DNA from: Firmicutes bacterium ZCTH02-B6 | Lineage (GTDB): Bacteria > Bacillota > Limnochordia > Limnochordales > ZCTH02-B6 | Direction of reading: 5' to 3' | NCBI GenBank assembly: GCA_002159155.1 | Contig: LZRQ01000038.1 | Location: 1 to 23,266 of the forward strand | DNA length: 23,266 nt | Part shown: positions 1 to 7,549 of the stretch, one piece after another | How the letters are laid out: every line of letters begins with the position of its first letter | Numbering within the stretch: position 1 is the stretch's first letter | Made by a program: the position numbers and the translations under genes | Notes under the pieces: model-generated | Databases searched by the model: none | Told to the model about the DNA's origin: nothing | The model's input: the letters and a program-made list of their open reading frames with translations, nothing else

Positions 1-1
1 G

Positions 2-103
2 ACCGTCGCGGACACCGCTGGACTCGCCGTCGTGCCCGTCATGTCTTTCGTGCTCGCTGTCGGCGGGCTGCTGGTGGCCTGGACCCGCCTGCGGCCGGCG
101 TAG
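2..103 (+). CDS. C-terminal end of a membrane protein, cut by the window edge
   Basis: An open frame enters from the left edge and ends at TAG (101-103). The 33 visible residues include a hydrophobic run of about 20 (VPVMSFVLAVGGLLVAW) followed by a short basic tail (TRLRP). This looks like the last transmembrane helix and cytoplasmic end of a multi-pass membrane protein, for example a transporter. Too little is present to name the family. The frame is supported by its hydrophobic composition and by the noncoding spacer before the next gene. Confidence 0.45.
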   Translation, partial: TVADTAGLAVVPVMSFVLAVGGLLVAWTRLRPA

Positions 104-208
104 CCATCGCGCCGGCAACGATGCCCGGATGATCCCGTACGATGAGGCGAGGACTTTGCCGCGTGCGCGGTGAAAGTAGCAAGAATTCGGTTACAAGGAG
201 CCGCGGCA

Positions 209-1492
209 ATGCACGAAGACCTATCCTACGTCACGCTATGGCACCTGTCCATCACTCTCGGTCTAGGCCTGTTGGTGGGCTTTGAGCGGGAGCGCGCCGG
301 CAAAGAGGTCGGCCTGCGCACGTTCTCTTTCTCGGCGCTGCTGGGCTTTTTGTCTTGGAAGATGGGTGTGGCCTATACCATCGCCACGCTGGCTTTCACC
401 GCCGTCATCGTGCTCATCTTCAACCTCAACGCCATGCGCAAGCAAAACAGCGTCGAGGCGACCACCTCGGTATCCCTGTTCCTGATGACCTTTGTGGGGA
501 TGCTGGTGGCGCAAGAACAGCTGTTTGTGGCTGTGGCGGTCACCGTCCTGATGCTGATCTTGTTGAGCTGGAAGGAGGAGCTGGTGCTTTTCACCCGTCA
601 CCTCAAGCGCCACGAGGTGCACGCGGCCATTACGCTCCTGCTTTTGAGCTTTGTCATCCTGCCGGTGCTCCCGCGAGGGCCGGTGGATCCGTGGGGTCTG
701 TTTGACCTGCGCAGTGTTTGGACGATGGTCGTCTTGATCAGCGCGATCAGCTTCGGCAACTACATCCTGCTGCGGCTTTACGGCGCGCGCGGCATCACGT
801 TCACCGGCTTCTTTGGCGGTCTCGTCAACTCGGTAGCCACCAGCATCGCACTCGCACAAAAAGCGCGGGACGGGGACCCGGCCGTGGAGGATCTCGCGTT
901 CCGGGGCATCATGCTGGCCAAGACGGCTTCCTTCTTGCGCAACGGCATTACGCTGGCCATCTTTGCCCCGTCTGCTCTACCGGCAGGCATTTTGCCCGTG
1001 GGATTGATGATGGTGGTCACCCTGTTTTTCGCATTGCGAGGCCGGCGCAAAGCCATGGTGACGCCCCCGGCCATCCAGGTGGAGTCGCCTTTCTCCTTGG
1101 CCTCGGCGCTGCAGTTTGGCGCGCTCTTTGCCATGATCACCGTCGTAGGGGCCATCGCCCAGCAGCTTTTGGGCAGCCTCGGCTTTTACGCCGTCAGCTT
1201 TGCGGGGGGGCTTGTCTCCAGCGCTTCCACCGCCGCCACAGCGGCCAACCTGGTGGCGGCCGGTCGCATTGAGCCGATGGTGGGCGGCTCGGGCGTCGTG
1301 CTTTCCAGCCTGGCCAGCGCCCTCGTCGTCTTGCCGCTGGTCTGGCGCGGTTCGCACCGGGTCACCCTCGTGCGGCGGGTGGTCATCGCCCTGGCGCTGG
1401 TGGTGGTGGCCATCGCCGTCGGCATCGCCTTGAACCCGCTCTTCTTGGAGCACTACACGTCCGTCGACGCCTGGCTGCGGAGCCGGAATTGA
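209..1492 (+). CDS. MgtC/SapB-type membrane protein with DUF4010 domain
   Basis: A 427-residue polytopic membrane protein. The N-terminal part has the MgtC/SapB signature (GLLVGFERE followed by GLRT) in the first helices. The C-terminal half matches the DUF4010 pattern, with GFFGGLVNS near residue 200 and a related FAGGLVSSAS near residue 331. About 11-13 hydrophobic segments are visible. The role is uncertain: MgtC proteins are linked to Mg2+ limitation and control of membrane ATP synthase, whereas MgtC-DUF4010 fusions are largely uncharacterised. I chose ATG 209 because AAGGAG (195-200) sits 8 nt upstream; an in-frame GTG at 170 has no such site. The gene stands alone and ends just before a strong stem-loop. 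Confidence 0.85.
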   Translation: MHEDLSYVTLWHLSITLGLGLLVGFERERAGKEVGLRTFSFSALLGFLSWKMGVAYTIATLAFTAVIVLIFNLNAMRKQNSVEATTSVSLFLMTFVGMLVAQEQLFVAVAVTVLMLILLSWKEELVLFTRHLKRHEVHAAITLLLLSFVILPVLPRGPVDPWGLFDLRSVWTMVVLISAISFGNYILLRLYGARGITFTGFFGGLVNSVATSIALAQKARDGDPAVEDLAFRGIMLAKTASFLRNGITLAIFAPSALPAGILPVGLMMVVTLFFALRGRRKAMVTPPAIQVESPFSLASALQFGALFAMITVVGAIAQQLLGSLGFYAVSFAGGLVSSASTAATAANLVAAGRIEPMVGGSGVVLSSLASALVVLPLVWRGSHRVTLVRRVVIALALVVVAIAVGIALNPLFLEHYTSVDAWLRSRN

Positions 1493-1502
1493 CGCCAACG
1501 CG

Positions 1503-1532
1503 GCAGGGGGTTCCCGTGCGGGAACCCCCTGC
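1503..1532 (+). terminator. Perfect stem-loop between convergent genes
   Basis: A 13-bp perfect inverted repeat (1503-1515 and 1520-1532) encloses a 4-nt loop (GTGC). It lies 10 nt after the stop of the MgtC-like gene and 33 nt from the end of the convergent binding-protein gene. Because the stem is symmetric it could terminate transcription from both sides. There is no proper T-run on either strand, so termination may be inefficient or need a factor. Confidence 0.7.
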
Positions 1533-1565
1533 GGCTTTCCGGCCGTATCCGCCGCCCGCTCCACG

Positions 1566-3125
1566 TCAGGACGTACCGCCGACCAGGCCTTGGCGCCGCC
1601 ACTTGTTGAAGATGCTGCGGATTTGGCCCGCAGCCTCGTCCAGCGCGTCCTCCGGCCGGTCGATGCCCTGCGCCACGCGAGCGAACATGACCGGGATGAT
1701 AAAAGTGTTGAACACCTCGTCGATGGCCGCGTTGGCCGGCCCCGGCCAGCCCACGTGCAAGGCCCAGTCCATGGCCGCCTCGACGTTCTCCAGCTTGTTG
1801 GGCCGATCGCCCGTGGCCTCCGCGATCGGAGCGTAGATCGGGTCGTTGCGGAGGTACGCCAGGCGCTTGGCTTTGGGGATGGCGTTCTCAAAGGTCGGGT
1901 AGTCGTAGCCCTGGCTGGCCACAAACTTGCCCGGACCCCAGCCTTCGGCCTCGGCCACATCGGGGTCAAAGCTCTGCACCAGGTCTAGGAGGAACTGCTG
2001 CGCGGCGTCGATGACCCGGGTGTTGCCCGTATCCCAGATGGAGTACACGCCCATGACGTGCTCGAGCCCCCGGGCGGCCTCGGGCCCAGCCGGTGCACGC
2101 GCCGTGATCTCGGTGTTCACCGCAAACTGCACGGCCGGCGACGTTTCGGGATTTTCGCCCCGCCGCAAGGCCTCGAGGGCGTTTTGATGGGTGACGCGGG
2201 CGATGGAGACGGCGTTGGCCGCCATGGAGAGCCGCCCGGCCAGGTACTCTTCGTTGTTGCTCGCCGCGGTCCACGCGAAGACGCCGGGGAACATGGCCTC
2301 TTCGTAGAGCTGCTTGACAAAGCGCAGGACATCCAGGGTCTTCTCGCGGTACGGCGGCCTGTCCAGGATCACGTTGCTGTTTTCGTCCTGGACGGCCGTG
2401 CCCCAGGAGTACATGAGCGCCCTCAGGATCATGTTGCTGTCCAGCTCTTGCGACAGGCCGAAGCCCACCGGATGGCCCATCTGCCTCAGCACGCGGCCGG
2501 CCCGCAGGATGTCATGCCATGTGACCGGCCCGCCTTCCGCATGAACTCCATCAAAGGTGTCCAACCGGTTGGCCGCTTCGCGCCACAGATCGGCGCGGTA
2601 GTGCACCGGGTCCGGCGCGAAGTTGTCGGAGAAGCCGAAGTACTTGCCGGTCACCGGGTTGTAGGTGCTCAAGTGGGCAAGGCGGATGTAGTTGCCCATG
2701 CCTCCGGGACGGGCCGGGTGAGTAGCCGCGAGCGTTTCCTTGATGAGGTCCGCATGGTCGATGACCTGCGGCTCCAGGGCAGCCGGCGGGCTCAAGTGCT
2801 GGATCATGTCGTGGCCGGGGTCTTGCCCCGCCGCCACGCGCGCCGCCTCGGCCGCCGCGATGGCCGGGAGGTCCGCCAACCCGACGTGGTCCACGATGAC
2901 CCGCACGCCGTACTTCTCGCTCCAGCGCGGGACAAACACGTTGTCAAACCAGTCGTCGTAAGCGGGGATGAAGTGTTGCCACTGCAAGATGCGCAAAGTG
3001 ATCTGCCCGGACTGGGCGGACACCCGCCGGGTAAAGCGGGGCGCGATGACAGGTGCACCGACGGCGAGCGCACCGGCCCCTACGGTTTTGAGAAAATCAC
3101 GCCGCGTCGACTTGCCGTACCACAC
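1566..3125 (-). CDS. ABC transporter extracellular solute-binding protein, Tat-exported
   Basis: A 519-residue family-1-type solute-binding protein, probably for a sugar or oligosaccharide, given the MalF/MalG-type permeases encoded upstream. The N-terminus is a twin-arginine signal: TRRDFLK at residues 7-13, then a hydrophobic Ala/Gly/Val stretch and a VSAQ cleavage-like site near residue 38. There is no lipobox cysteine, so it is exported folded and not obviously lipid-anchored. Mature segments such as LRILQWQHF, FVPRWSEKYGV and AGRLSMAANA resemble binding proteins of this family, though it is longer than the usual 420-450 residues. The GTG start at 3125 is fixed by an excellent AGGAGGTG 7 nt upstream. 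It is the last gene of the importer operon, after a 209-nt gap, and may be boosted by its strong ribosome binding site. The ligand cannot be read from sequence. Confidence 0.9.
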   Translation of the reverse strand: MWYGKSTRRDFLKTVGAGALAVGAPVIAPRFTRRVSAQSGQITLRILQWQHFIPAYDDWFDNVFVPRWSEKYGVRVIVDHVGLADLPAIAAAEAARVAAGQDPGHDMIQHLSPPAALEPQVIDHADLIKETLAATHPARPGGMGNYIRLAHLSTYNPVTGKYFGFSDNFAPDPVHYRADLWREAANRLDTFDGVHAEGGPVTWHDILRAGRVLRQMGHPVGFGLSQELDSNMILRALMYSWGTAVQDENSNVILDRPPYREKTLDVLRFVKQLYEEAMFPGVFAWTAASNNEEYLAGRLSMAANAVSIARVTHQNALEALRRGENPETSPAVQFAVNTEITARAPAGPEAARGLEHVMGVYSIWDTGNTRVIDAAQQFLLDLVQSFDPDVAEAEGWGPGKFVASQGYDYPTFENAIPKAKRLAYLRNDPIYAPIAEATGDRPNKLENVEAAMDWALHVGWPGPANAAIDEVFNTFIIPVMFARVAQGIDRPEDALDEAAGQIRSIFNKWRRQGLVGGTS

Positions 3126-3334
3126 CGTGAGACACCTCCTGTGTCAGGATGAGTTGCCGCTGACGCTTGTTCCCTCGACGAACACGAACCAGCGCGGGTT
3201 TTTGAGACCGCTGGGCCAACCGGCGCGGATCCCGCAAACCCTCCTGACCACCGACGGTGAAACCGGTGAGAACGCCTCCTCGCCCTTCTCCCCTCCTTTC
3301 CGGGCCGGCGCTTGACAGGAGCCGGGAGCGGCCG

Positions 3335-4195
3335 TCACTTGAACGCCCCGGCGGTCGTAAAGCCCTGGACAAAGCGGTCCAGCACGAGGTAGTAAAGGAC
3401 GGCCACGGGGACGCTGGCGGTGAAAGCCGACGCCATCAGCGGCCCCCAGAAGAAGATGTCGCCCCGGACCATATCCTGCGGAACCCCGACGCTGACCGTC
3501 TTGACCGCGGTCGACGTGACGAAGGTGAGCCCGTAGATGAACTCTTGGGCCGACAGGGTGAAGCTGAAGATGACGACGGTGATGAGGCCCGGGACCACCA
3601 ACGGCAGCACGACGCGCGCCATCGCGCCCAGGCGGCTGCAGCCGTCGATCAGGGCCGCCTCCTCAAGATCCCGGGGGATGGACTTGAAAAACCCCATCAG
3701 GAGCCAGGTGGAGAAAGGCACCGTGATGGTGGGATACACCACGATCAGCGACCACAAGGTGTTTTGCAGGCCCAAGGAGCTGATGACTCGCGCCATCGGG
3801 ATGAACAGGAGGGTCGGCGGCACCAGGTATACGAGGAAGATCGCGATCCCTAAGCGCTCGCCCCAGCTGCCCAAAAGGCGCGAGAGCGCATACGCGGCTG
3901 GCACGGCCAGCAAGAGGGTGATCACGATGACGGCCAATCCGACGAGAGCCGTGTTTGCCAGCCACTGGACGAATGGCGTGCGGTTCAAGACGTAGTCCCA
4001 GTGGGCGAGCGTCGGCGGCTCGTTGAACCAGAGGGGATTGTTGTTGGGGTTGTACAGGTCGCTGTCCCGCTTAAAGGCCGTGATCAGCATCCAGGCGAAC
4101 GGCGTGGCGGTGAAGACGACGAAGGCCGACAGCAGCGCTGCGTGGCCCGTGCGCAGGCCGGCCTTGCGCAATAGGGCGCCGGTGGACGCGGTCAC
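3335..4195 (-). CDS. Carbohydrate ABC transporter permease, MalG type
   Basis: A 286-residue inner-membrane permease with six predicted helices, the second permease of a CUT1-type sugar importer. The EAA loop that contacts the ATPase is clear: EEAALIDGCSRLG near residue 187, followed by RVVLPLVVPGL. The N-terminal segment TPFAWMLITAFK is typical of MalG-like subunits. It starts with GTG 4195, only 1 nt after the stop of the upstream permease. GGAGGTG lies 7 nt before the start, inside the upstream coding sequence, so translation is probably coupled. No ATPase gene lies nearby, so a shared MsmX-like ATPase elsewhere probably powers the importer (inference). Confidence 0.92.
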   Translation of the reverse strand: MTASTGALLRKAGLRTGHAALLSAFVVFTATPFAWMLITAFKRDSDLYNPNNNPLWFNEPPTLAHWDYVLNRTPFVQWLANTALVGLAVIVITLLLAVPAAYALSRLLGSWGERLGIAIFLVYLVPPTLLFIPMARVISSLGLQNTLWSLIVVYPTITVPFSTWLLMGFFKSIPRDLEEAALIDGCSRLGAMARVVLPLVVPGLITVVIFSFTLSAQEFIYGLTFVTSTAVKTVSVGVPQDMVRGDIFFWGPLMASAFTASVPVAVLYYLVLDRFVQGFTTAGAFK

Positions 4196-4196
4196 C

Positions 4197-5126
4197 TTAT
4201 GTCACCTCCGTACGTCGAGCGATGCGCAGGATGAGGATGGCTGCGATCAAGAGCACCGGGAAGAGGAAGAGCGAAGTGGCTGCCCCGACGCTCAAATTGC
4301 CTCCGAAGATGCCCCGCAGATAGGCCGCGCTGGACAGCACGTGGGTGGTGTCGAACGGCCCGCCCCGCGTCAGCACGTAGACGACCGTCATGTCTGAGAA
4401 GGTGAACACGGTGCTGAACAGCACGGCCACGCTCATGATAGGCAGGAGGAGCGGCAGCCGGATTTGGAAGAAGATGCGCCAAAAACCCGCCCCGTCCACC
4501 ATGGCGCTCTCCAGCACGTCCTTGGGCAAGGCGCTGTGGCCGGCCATCAGGATGACGGTGGCAAAGGGGAACATGCGCCATACGTGGACGATGATTATGG
4601 CGATCATCGCCAGGTCCGGACGTCCGAGCCAGAACAAGTTCCCCTCGATCAAGTTGAGCCGGTTGAGGAACCAGTCGATCAGGCTAAACCGAGAGTGGAA
4701 CATCCAGAGCCAGGCGATGGTCGTCAGCGACACGGGCGCCACCCACGGCAGCAGGATAAGAAACATCACCAGCCCCTTGCCGCGGAAGTCCCGCTGCAAC
4801 GCCATGGACAAGATGTTGGCGAGGACCAAGATGATCGCTTGGGAAGCGAAGGTGAAGATGAACGTGTTTTTGAGGGCGGTGCGGAAAGAGCGGGTTTGAA
4901 TGATCTGCCGGAAGTTGTCGAGCCCGACGAAATCGCCCACCGGCCTGCCCACCGTGGCGTCGGTCAGGCTCAAGTAGATGGCAAATAGGAAAGGGAAGCC
5001 GACAAGGAGGAGGATGTACACGACGGCCGGGCTCAACAGCAGGGGGCCCAGCACCCGGTCCCGGTCCAACAAGTTGCGTCCTCGTGTGGCGATCGTTGCG
5101 GTGGCCCGCTGTACTAGCTCTACCAA
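4197..5126 (-). CDS. Carbohydrate ABC transporter permease, MalF type
   Basis: The first permease of the importer: LLSPAVVYILLLVGFPF forms helix 1, SLTDATVGRPV is the usual first periplasmic motif, and an EAA-like loop (LESAMVDGAGFWRIFFQI) lies in the second half. Three TTG starts are possible: 5171, 5126 and 5072. I list 5126 (309 residues), which keeps a normal short cytoplasmic N-terminus. TTG 5171 (324 residues) has little ribosome binding site, whereas TTG 5072 has GAGGA about 6 nt upstream and would also retain helix 1. The start is therefore uncertain. It is the promoter-proximal gene of the operon, with the next permease beginning 1 nt after its stop. Confidence 0.88.
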   Translation of the reverse strand: MVELVQRATATIATRGRNLLDRDRVLGPLLLSPAVVYILLLVGFPFLFAIYLSLTDATVGRPVGDFVGLDNFRQIIQTRSFRTALKNTFIFTFASQAIILVLANILSMALQRDFRGKGLVMFLILLPWVAPVSLTTIAWLWMFHSRFSLIDWFLNRLNLIEGNLFWLGRPDLAMIAIIIVHVWRMFPFATVILMAGHSALPKDVLESAMVDGAGFWRIFFQIRLPLLLPIMSVAVLFSTVFTFSDMTVVYVLTRGGPFDTTHVLSSAAYLRGIFGGNLSVGAATSLFLFPVLLIAAILILRIARRTEVT

Positions 5127-5216
5127 CGGAAAGCCCCCCGTCCTTGAAATCGTCCACCGAGCTGCCAGCAACTGCCTGCGAAGTATGTTGTTGTAAACTG
5201 AAACTATAAAAGTATA

Positions 5217-5233
5217 CGTAACTAGTATTTACG
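5217..5233. promoter_or_regulatory. Imperfect palindrome in the leader of the sugar-importer operon, possible operator
   Basis: CGTAA (5217-5221) and TTACG (5229-5233) form an inverted repeat around a 7-nt centre that itself is partly symmetric. It lies about 17-33 nt downstream of the predicted start of transcription, inside an AT-rich island (about 5180-5265) that contrasts with the GC-rich surroundings. The placement suits a repressor operator controlling the sugar importer. No regulator gene is adjacent, and the repeat is short, so this is tentative. Confidence 0.3.
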
Positions 5234-5256
5234 CAAATTGTCGCGGGACTGGAAAC

Positions 5257-5286
5257 ATTATACTCCTGGCGGATTTCAGGCGTCAA
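5257..5286 (-). promoter_or_regulatory. Sigma-70-type promoter of the sugar-importer operon
   Basis: On the minus strand, TTGACG (5286-5281, 5/6 of consensus) is separated by 18 nt from TATAAT (5262-5257, 6/6). Transcription should start near 5250, giving a leader of about 125 nt before the permease start. It begins 31 nt after the helicase stop, so the importer need not depend on helicase read-through. A 7-bp inverted repeat (5286-5292 with 5313-5319) with a 20-nt loop overlaps the helicase end and the -35 edge; it could be a weak terminator for the helicase gene but has no T-run. Confidence 0.7.
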
Positions 5287-5317
5287 GGGCCGCGGCGTTG
5301 GAAGAGGGGAGACGGCC

Positions 5318-7360
5318 CTAAAAGAGGCGGGAAGCGAGGACGATATCCCGCTCGACGGCGGCGATGGCTTGCAGGGCGGTCTCCCGCACAGGCGCAAGAC
5401 GGGCTGCGCTGCCTGTTGCGTCGGCGGCAGTCAAAGCAGAGGCAGCCGCCGCGGCTACTTGGCGCAGCAAGTCGACGGCCTGCCGGCAGAGGGCGACGAA
5501 GTCTCCCGGTTCCAATGGGTAGTTGCGCAGCACCTCCTGCCAGTCCTCTCCCGCGGCCCACCGCTGCAGGACAGGCGCGACCCGCGCCTCTACGCGGAGG
5601 TCCGAGCGGGCCAGCGGACCTGCTTGCGCGACGCGGTCGGCGACGAGCTGCGCCGCCGCCAGCCAGCCGGCGGCGGCCCGGGGCAGGGAGGCGTCCTGCG
5701 GCCGCGGTTCCCAGACAACCGCTGCCGCCCAGCCCGCAAGCGCGTCGGGGCTTAGGTTCGCCAGTGTGCCGTCAAAGGCCAGCTCGCTCACGAGCAGCTC
5801 CTTGAGCCAGATGTAGCGGCAAAACTCGCCTTTGGCGGTGAGCCCGCCGGTGGCGAGATAGCCGAGTTTTTCCAGCACGGCGGCCCGCTCGGCAAGCTCG
5901 CCCGCCAGGGCCTCGGCGGCTTGCGTGCGGTCCTCGGACTGGAAGCACTTGAGGGAGCGGCCGAGCCACATCCGGATTTCTTGCCGGTCGCCCCAGCGGC
6001 GCACGAGGTTGAGCACCGCGGTGAAGGACAAGGCGAGCCGGCTGGTGAGCGGTTCGAGCGCTTCGGTTTCCCAGTCCCGCAGGCCGGCCTTGAGGAAAAC
6101 GTCCGGGTCCGCGAGGCAGATGACCGTGCCCTCCCGGTCGAGGCCCCGGCGGCCCGCCCGACCCGCCATCTGCATGTATTCCTGCTGGGTCAAGAGCCGG
6201 TGCTGTTGGCCGTCGAACTTCTCCAAGCTATCGAAGCATACGGTGCGCACGGGCATGTTGACGCCGACCGCAAAGGTCTCGGTGGCATAAACCAGCCGCA
6301 GGATGCGACGCTCGAGGAGATGTTCCACGATGTGCTTGACGATAGGCAATAGCCCCGCATGATGGACGCCGATGCCGCGGGACCAGAGGGCAGCCATCGC
6401 GTCCAATCCCGGAACGGCGGCCGGGCCAAGGCCCACTTGCTGGAGGATGTGCCGTACGGTCACCCGCACCGCCTCGCGCTCGTGGGGTTTGAGAAACCCG
6501 CGCCGGCGCGCGAGCTCGCGAGCCATGCGCTCGGCCTCCCGGCGGCTGAGGACGAAGTAAATGGCGGGAAAAAGGCCTGCCCGCTGGAGATAATCGACAA
6601 GTTCCATGTGTACAGCGTCTCGCCGCAAACTGGAGCGGCGTTCCAGCTGGGCAGGCGTGCGGGGGGGCAGGGGTGCTTCTTTGACGCTGAGGGTGCCTGC
6701 CTTGAGATCATGGCCCGTCAGGTGTTGCCACAAGGCGCTGTAGTCCACGAGGTGCCCGGCATCGGTGAAGTACCGGTGGCGCAAGGGCACGGCCCGCTCC
6801 GTATGTACGACGGTGGCAACGGGTTCGCCGAGGACGGACTGCAGCCACGCCGCCAGCTCCCCGATATTGGGCACGGTGGCCGATAGCCCCAGGATCCGGC
6901 AGCCGGCGGGGAGAAGCAGCATGGCTTCCTCCCAAACGGTGCCCCGCTGCGGGTGGTCGATGTAGTGAAACTCGTCGAAGACGACCCAGTCGGCGTCGAC
7001 GCCGTCGCCGTTGAGGAGCCTGTTGCGCAGCACCTCCGTGGTCATCACGACGACGGGAGCGGCAGGGTTGAGGGATAGGTCCCCGGTCAAGATGCCGACA
7101 CGGCCACCGCCGTAAATATCCCGGAATTCCCGGTATTTCTGGTTGATCAGCGCCTTGAGGGGAGCCGTGTAGACGACTCGTCGTCCCTGGTGCAGCATCG
7201 CGTCCACCAGGTAGTCGGCGATCAAGCTCTTGCCCGTGCCCGTCGGCGCGCTGACCAGCGTCGACATCTCCTGCTGGATGGCGATGGCGGCTTGGACTTG
7301 AAACTCATCTAGGACGCATCCGCGAAACGAGTGGGGCACCCGGGGCTGCCTGCGGGACAT
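5318..7360 (-). CDS. Ski2-like (HelY/SkiA type) DEVH-box RNA helicase
   Basis: A 680-residue superfamily-2 helicase of the Ski2/Mtr4/HelY kind, expected to unwind structured RNA in an ATP-dependent way. Motif I is APTGTGKS (38-45), motif II DEFH (129-132), motif III SAT (160-162), then GVHHAGLLP (331-339), ATETFAVGVNMP (359-370) and motif VI QMAGRAGRRGLD (397-408). The C-terminal ~270 residues are less conserved and Ala/Leu-rich. The protein is shorter than actinobacterial HelY or eukaryotic Mtr4 (about 900-1,000 residues) and has no obvious arch insertion. ATG 7360 is preceded by AAAGGA at a 9-nt spacing. It is divergent from the MocA-like gene and is followed by the sugar-importer promoter, so it appears monocistronic. 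The substrate RNA is unknown. Confidence 0.92.
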   Translation of the reverse strand: MSRRQPRVPHSFRGCVLDEFQVQAAIAIQQEMSTLVSAPTGTGKSLIADYLVDAMLHQGRRVVYTAPLKALINQKYREFRDIYGGGRVGILTGDLSLNPAAPVVVMTTEVLRNRLLNGDGVDADWVVFDEFHYIDHPQRGTVWEEAMLLLPAGCRILGLSATVPNIGELAAWLQSVLGEPVATVVHTERAVPLRHRYFTDAGHLVDYSALWQHLTGHDLKAGTLSVKEAPLPPRTPAQLERRSSLRRDAVHMELVDYLQRAGLFPAIYFVLSRREAERMARELARRRGFLKPHEREAVRVTVRHILQQVGLGPAAVPGLDAMAALWSRGIGVHHAGLLPIVKHIVEHLLERRILRLVYATETFAVGVNMPVRTVCFDSLEKFDGQQHRLLTQQEYMQMAGRAGRRGLDREGTVICLADPDVFLKAGLRDWETEALEPLTSRLALSFTAVLNLVRRWGDRQEIRMWLGRSLKCFQSEDRTQAAEALAGELAERAAVLEKLGYLATGGLTAKGEFCRYIWLKELLVSELAFDGTLANLSPDALAGWAAAVVWEPRPQDASLPRAAAGWLAAAQLVADRVAQAGPLARSDLRVEARVAPVLQRWAAGEDWQEVLRNYPLEPGDFVALCRQAVDLLRQVAAAAASALTAADATGSAARLAPVRETALQAIAAVERDIVLASRLF

Positions 7361-7414
7361 GGACCGCCGTCCTTTCGCGTGTTGCCGCCCGAAACGGGCC
7401 GCATCGAACCGTTT

Positions 7415-7430
7415 CCCGCCGCGCGGCGGG
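7415..7430. repeat. 16-bp perfect GC palindrome in a divergent intergenic region
   Basis: CCCGCCGCGCGGCGGG is fully self-complementary and lies about 55 nt upstream of the helicase start and 120 nt upstream of the MocA-like gene. It may be a regulatory dyad for one or both divergent genes, or simply chance in GC-rich DNA. A smaller GCCCG/CGGGC hairpin lies nearby at 7387-7399. Confidence 0.4.
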
Positions 7431-7549
7431 CTGGCGCGATCAGCATTCTACACCAGGGGTCCGGGAGGCCTTTGGGGAAACGGACCAAATCGCGTGGGAA
7501 GGCGCGCACCCGGCGCGCGGCGAAGCCGGCGGGCGGGAGGGAAACACCT

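Noticed and set aside
263..859. A 198-codon minus-strand frame inside the MgtC-like gene
   Set aside because: Its translation is Gln/His/Asp-rich, the usual antisense image of a hydrophobic membrane protein, and it has no domain.
3126..3334. Possible small gene or attenuator between the permease and binding-protein genes
   Set aside because: Frames here are Arg/Gly/Ser-rich without a convincing start, and only short (4-5 bp) inverted repeats are present. Apart from the binding protein's ribosome binding site nothing could be supported.
7445..7450. TAGAAT on the minus strand as a helicase promoter
   Set aside because: No -35 box is found at 16-18 nt and there is no extended -10 element, so a single 6-mer is not enough.
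7331..7549. Longer N-terminus for the MocA-like protein
   Set aside because: The extra 73 residues are basic low-complexity sequence overlapping the helicase start, and no ribosome binding site precedes 7331. TTG 7550 has GGGAGG at a good distance.
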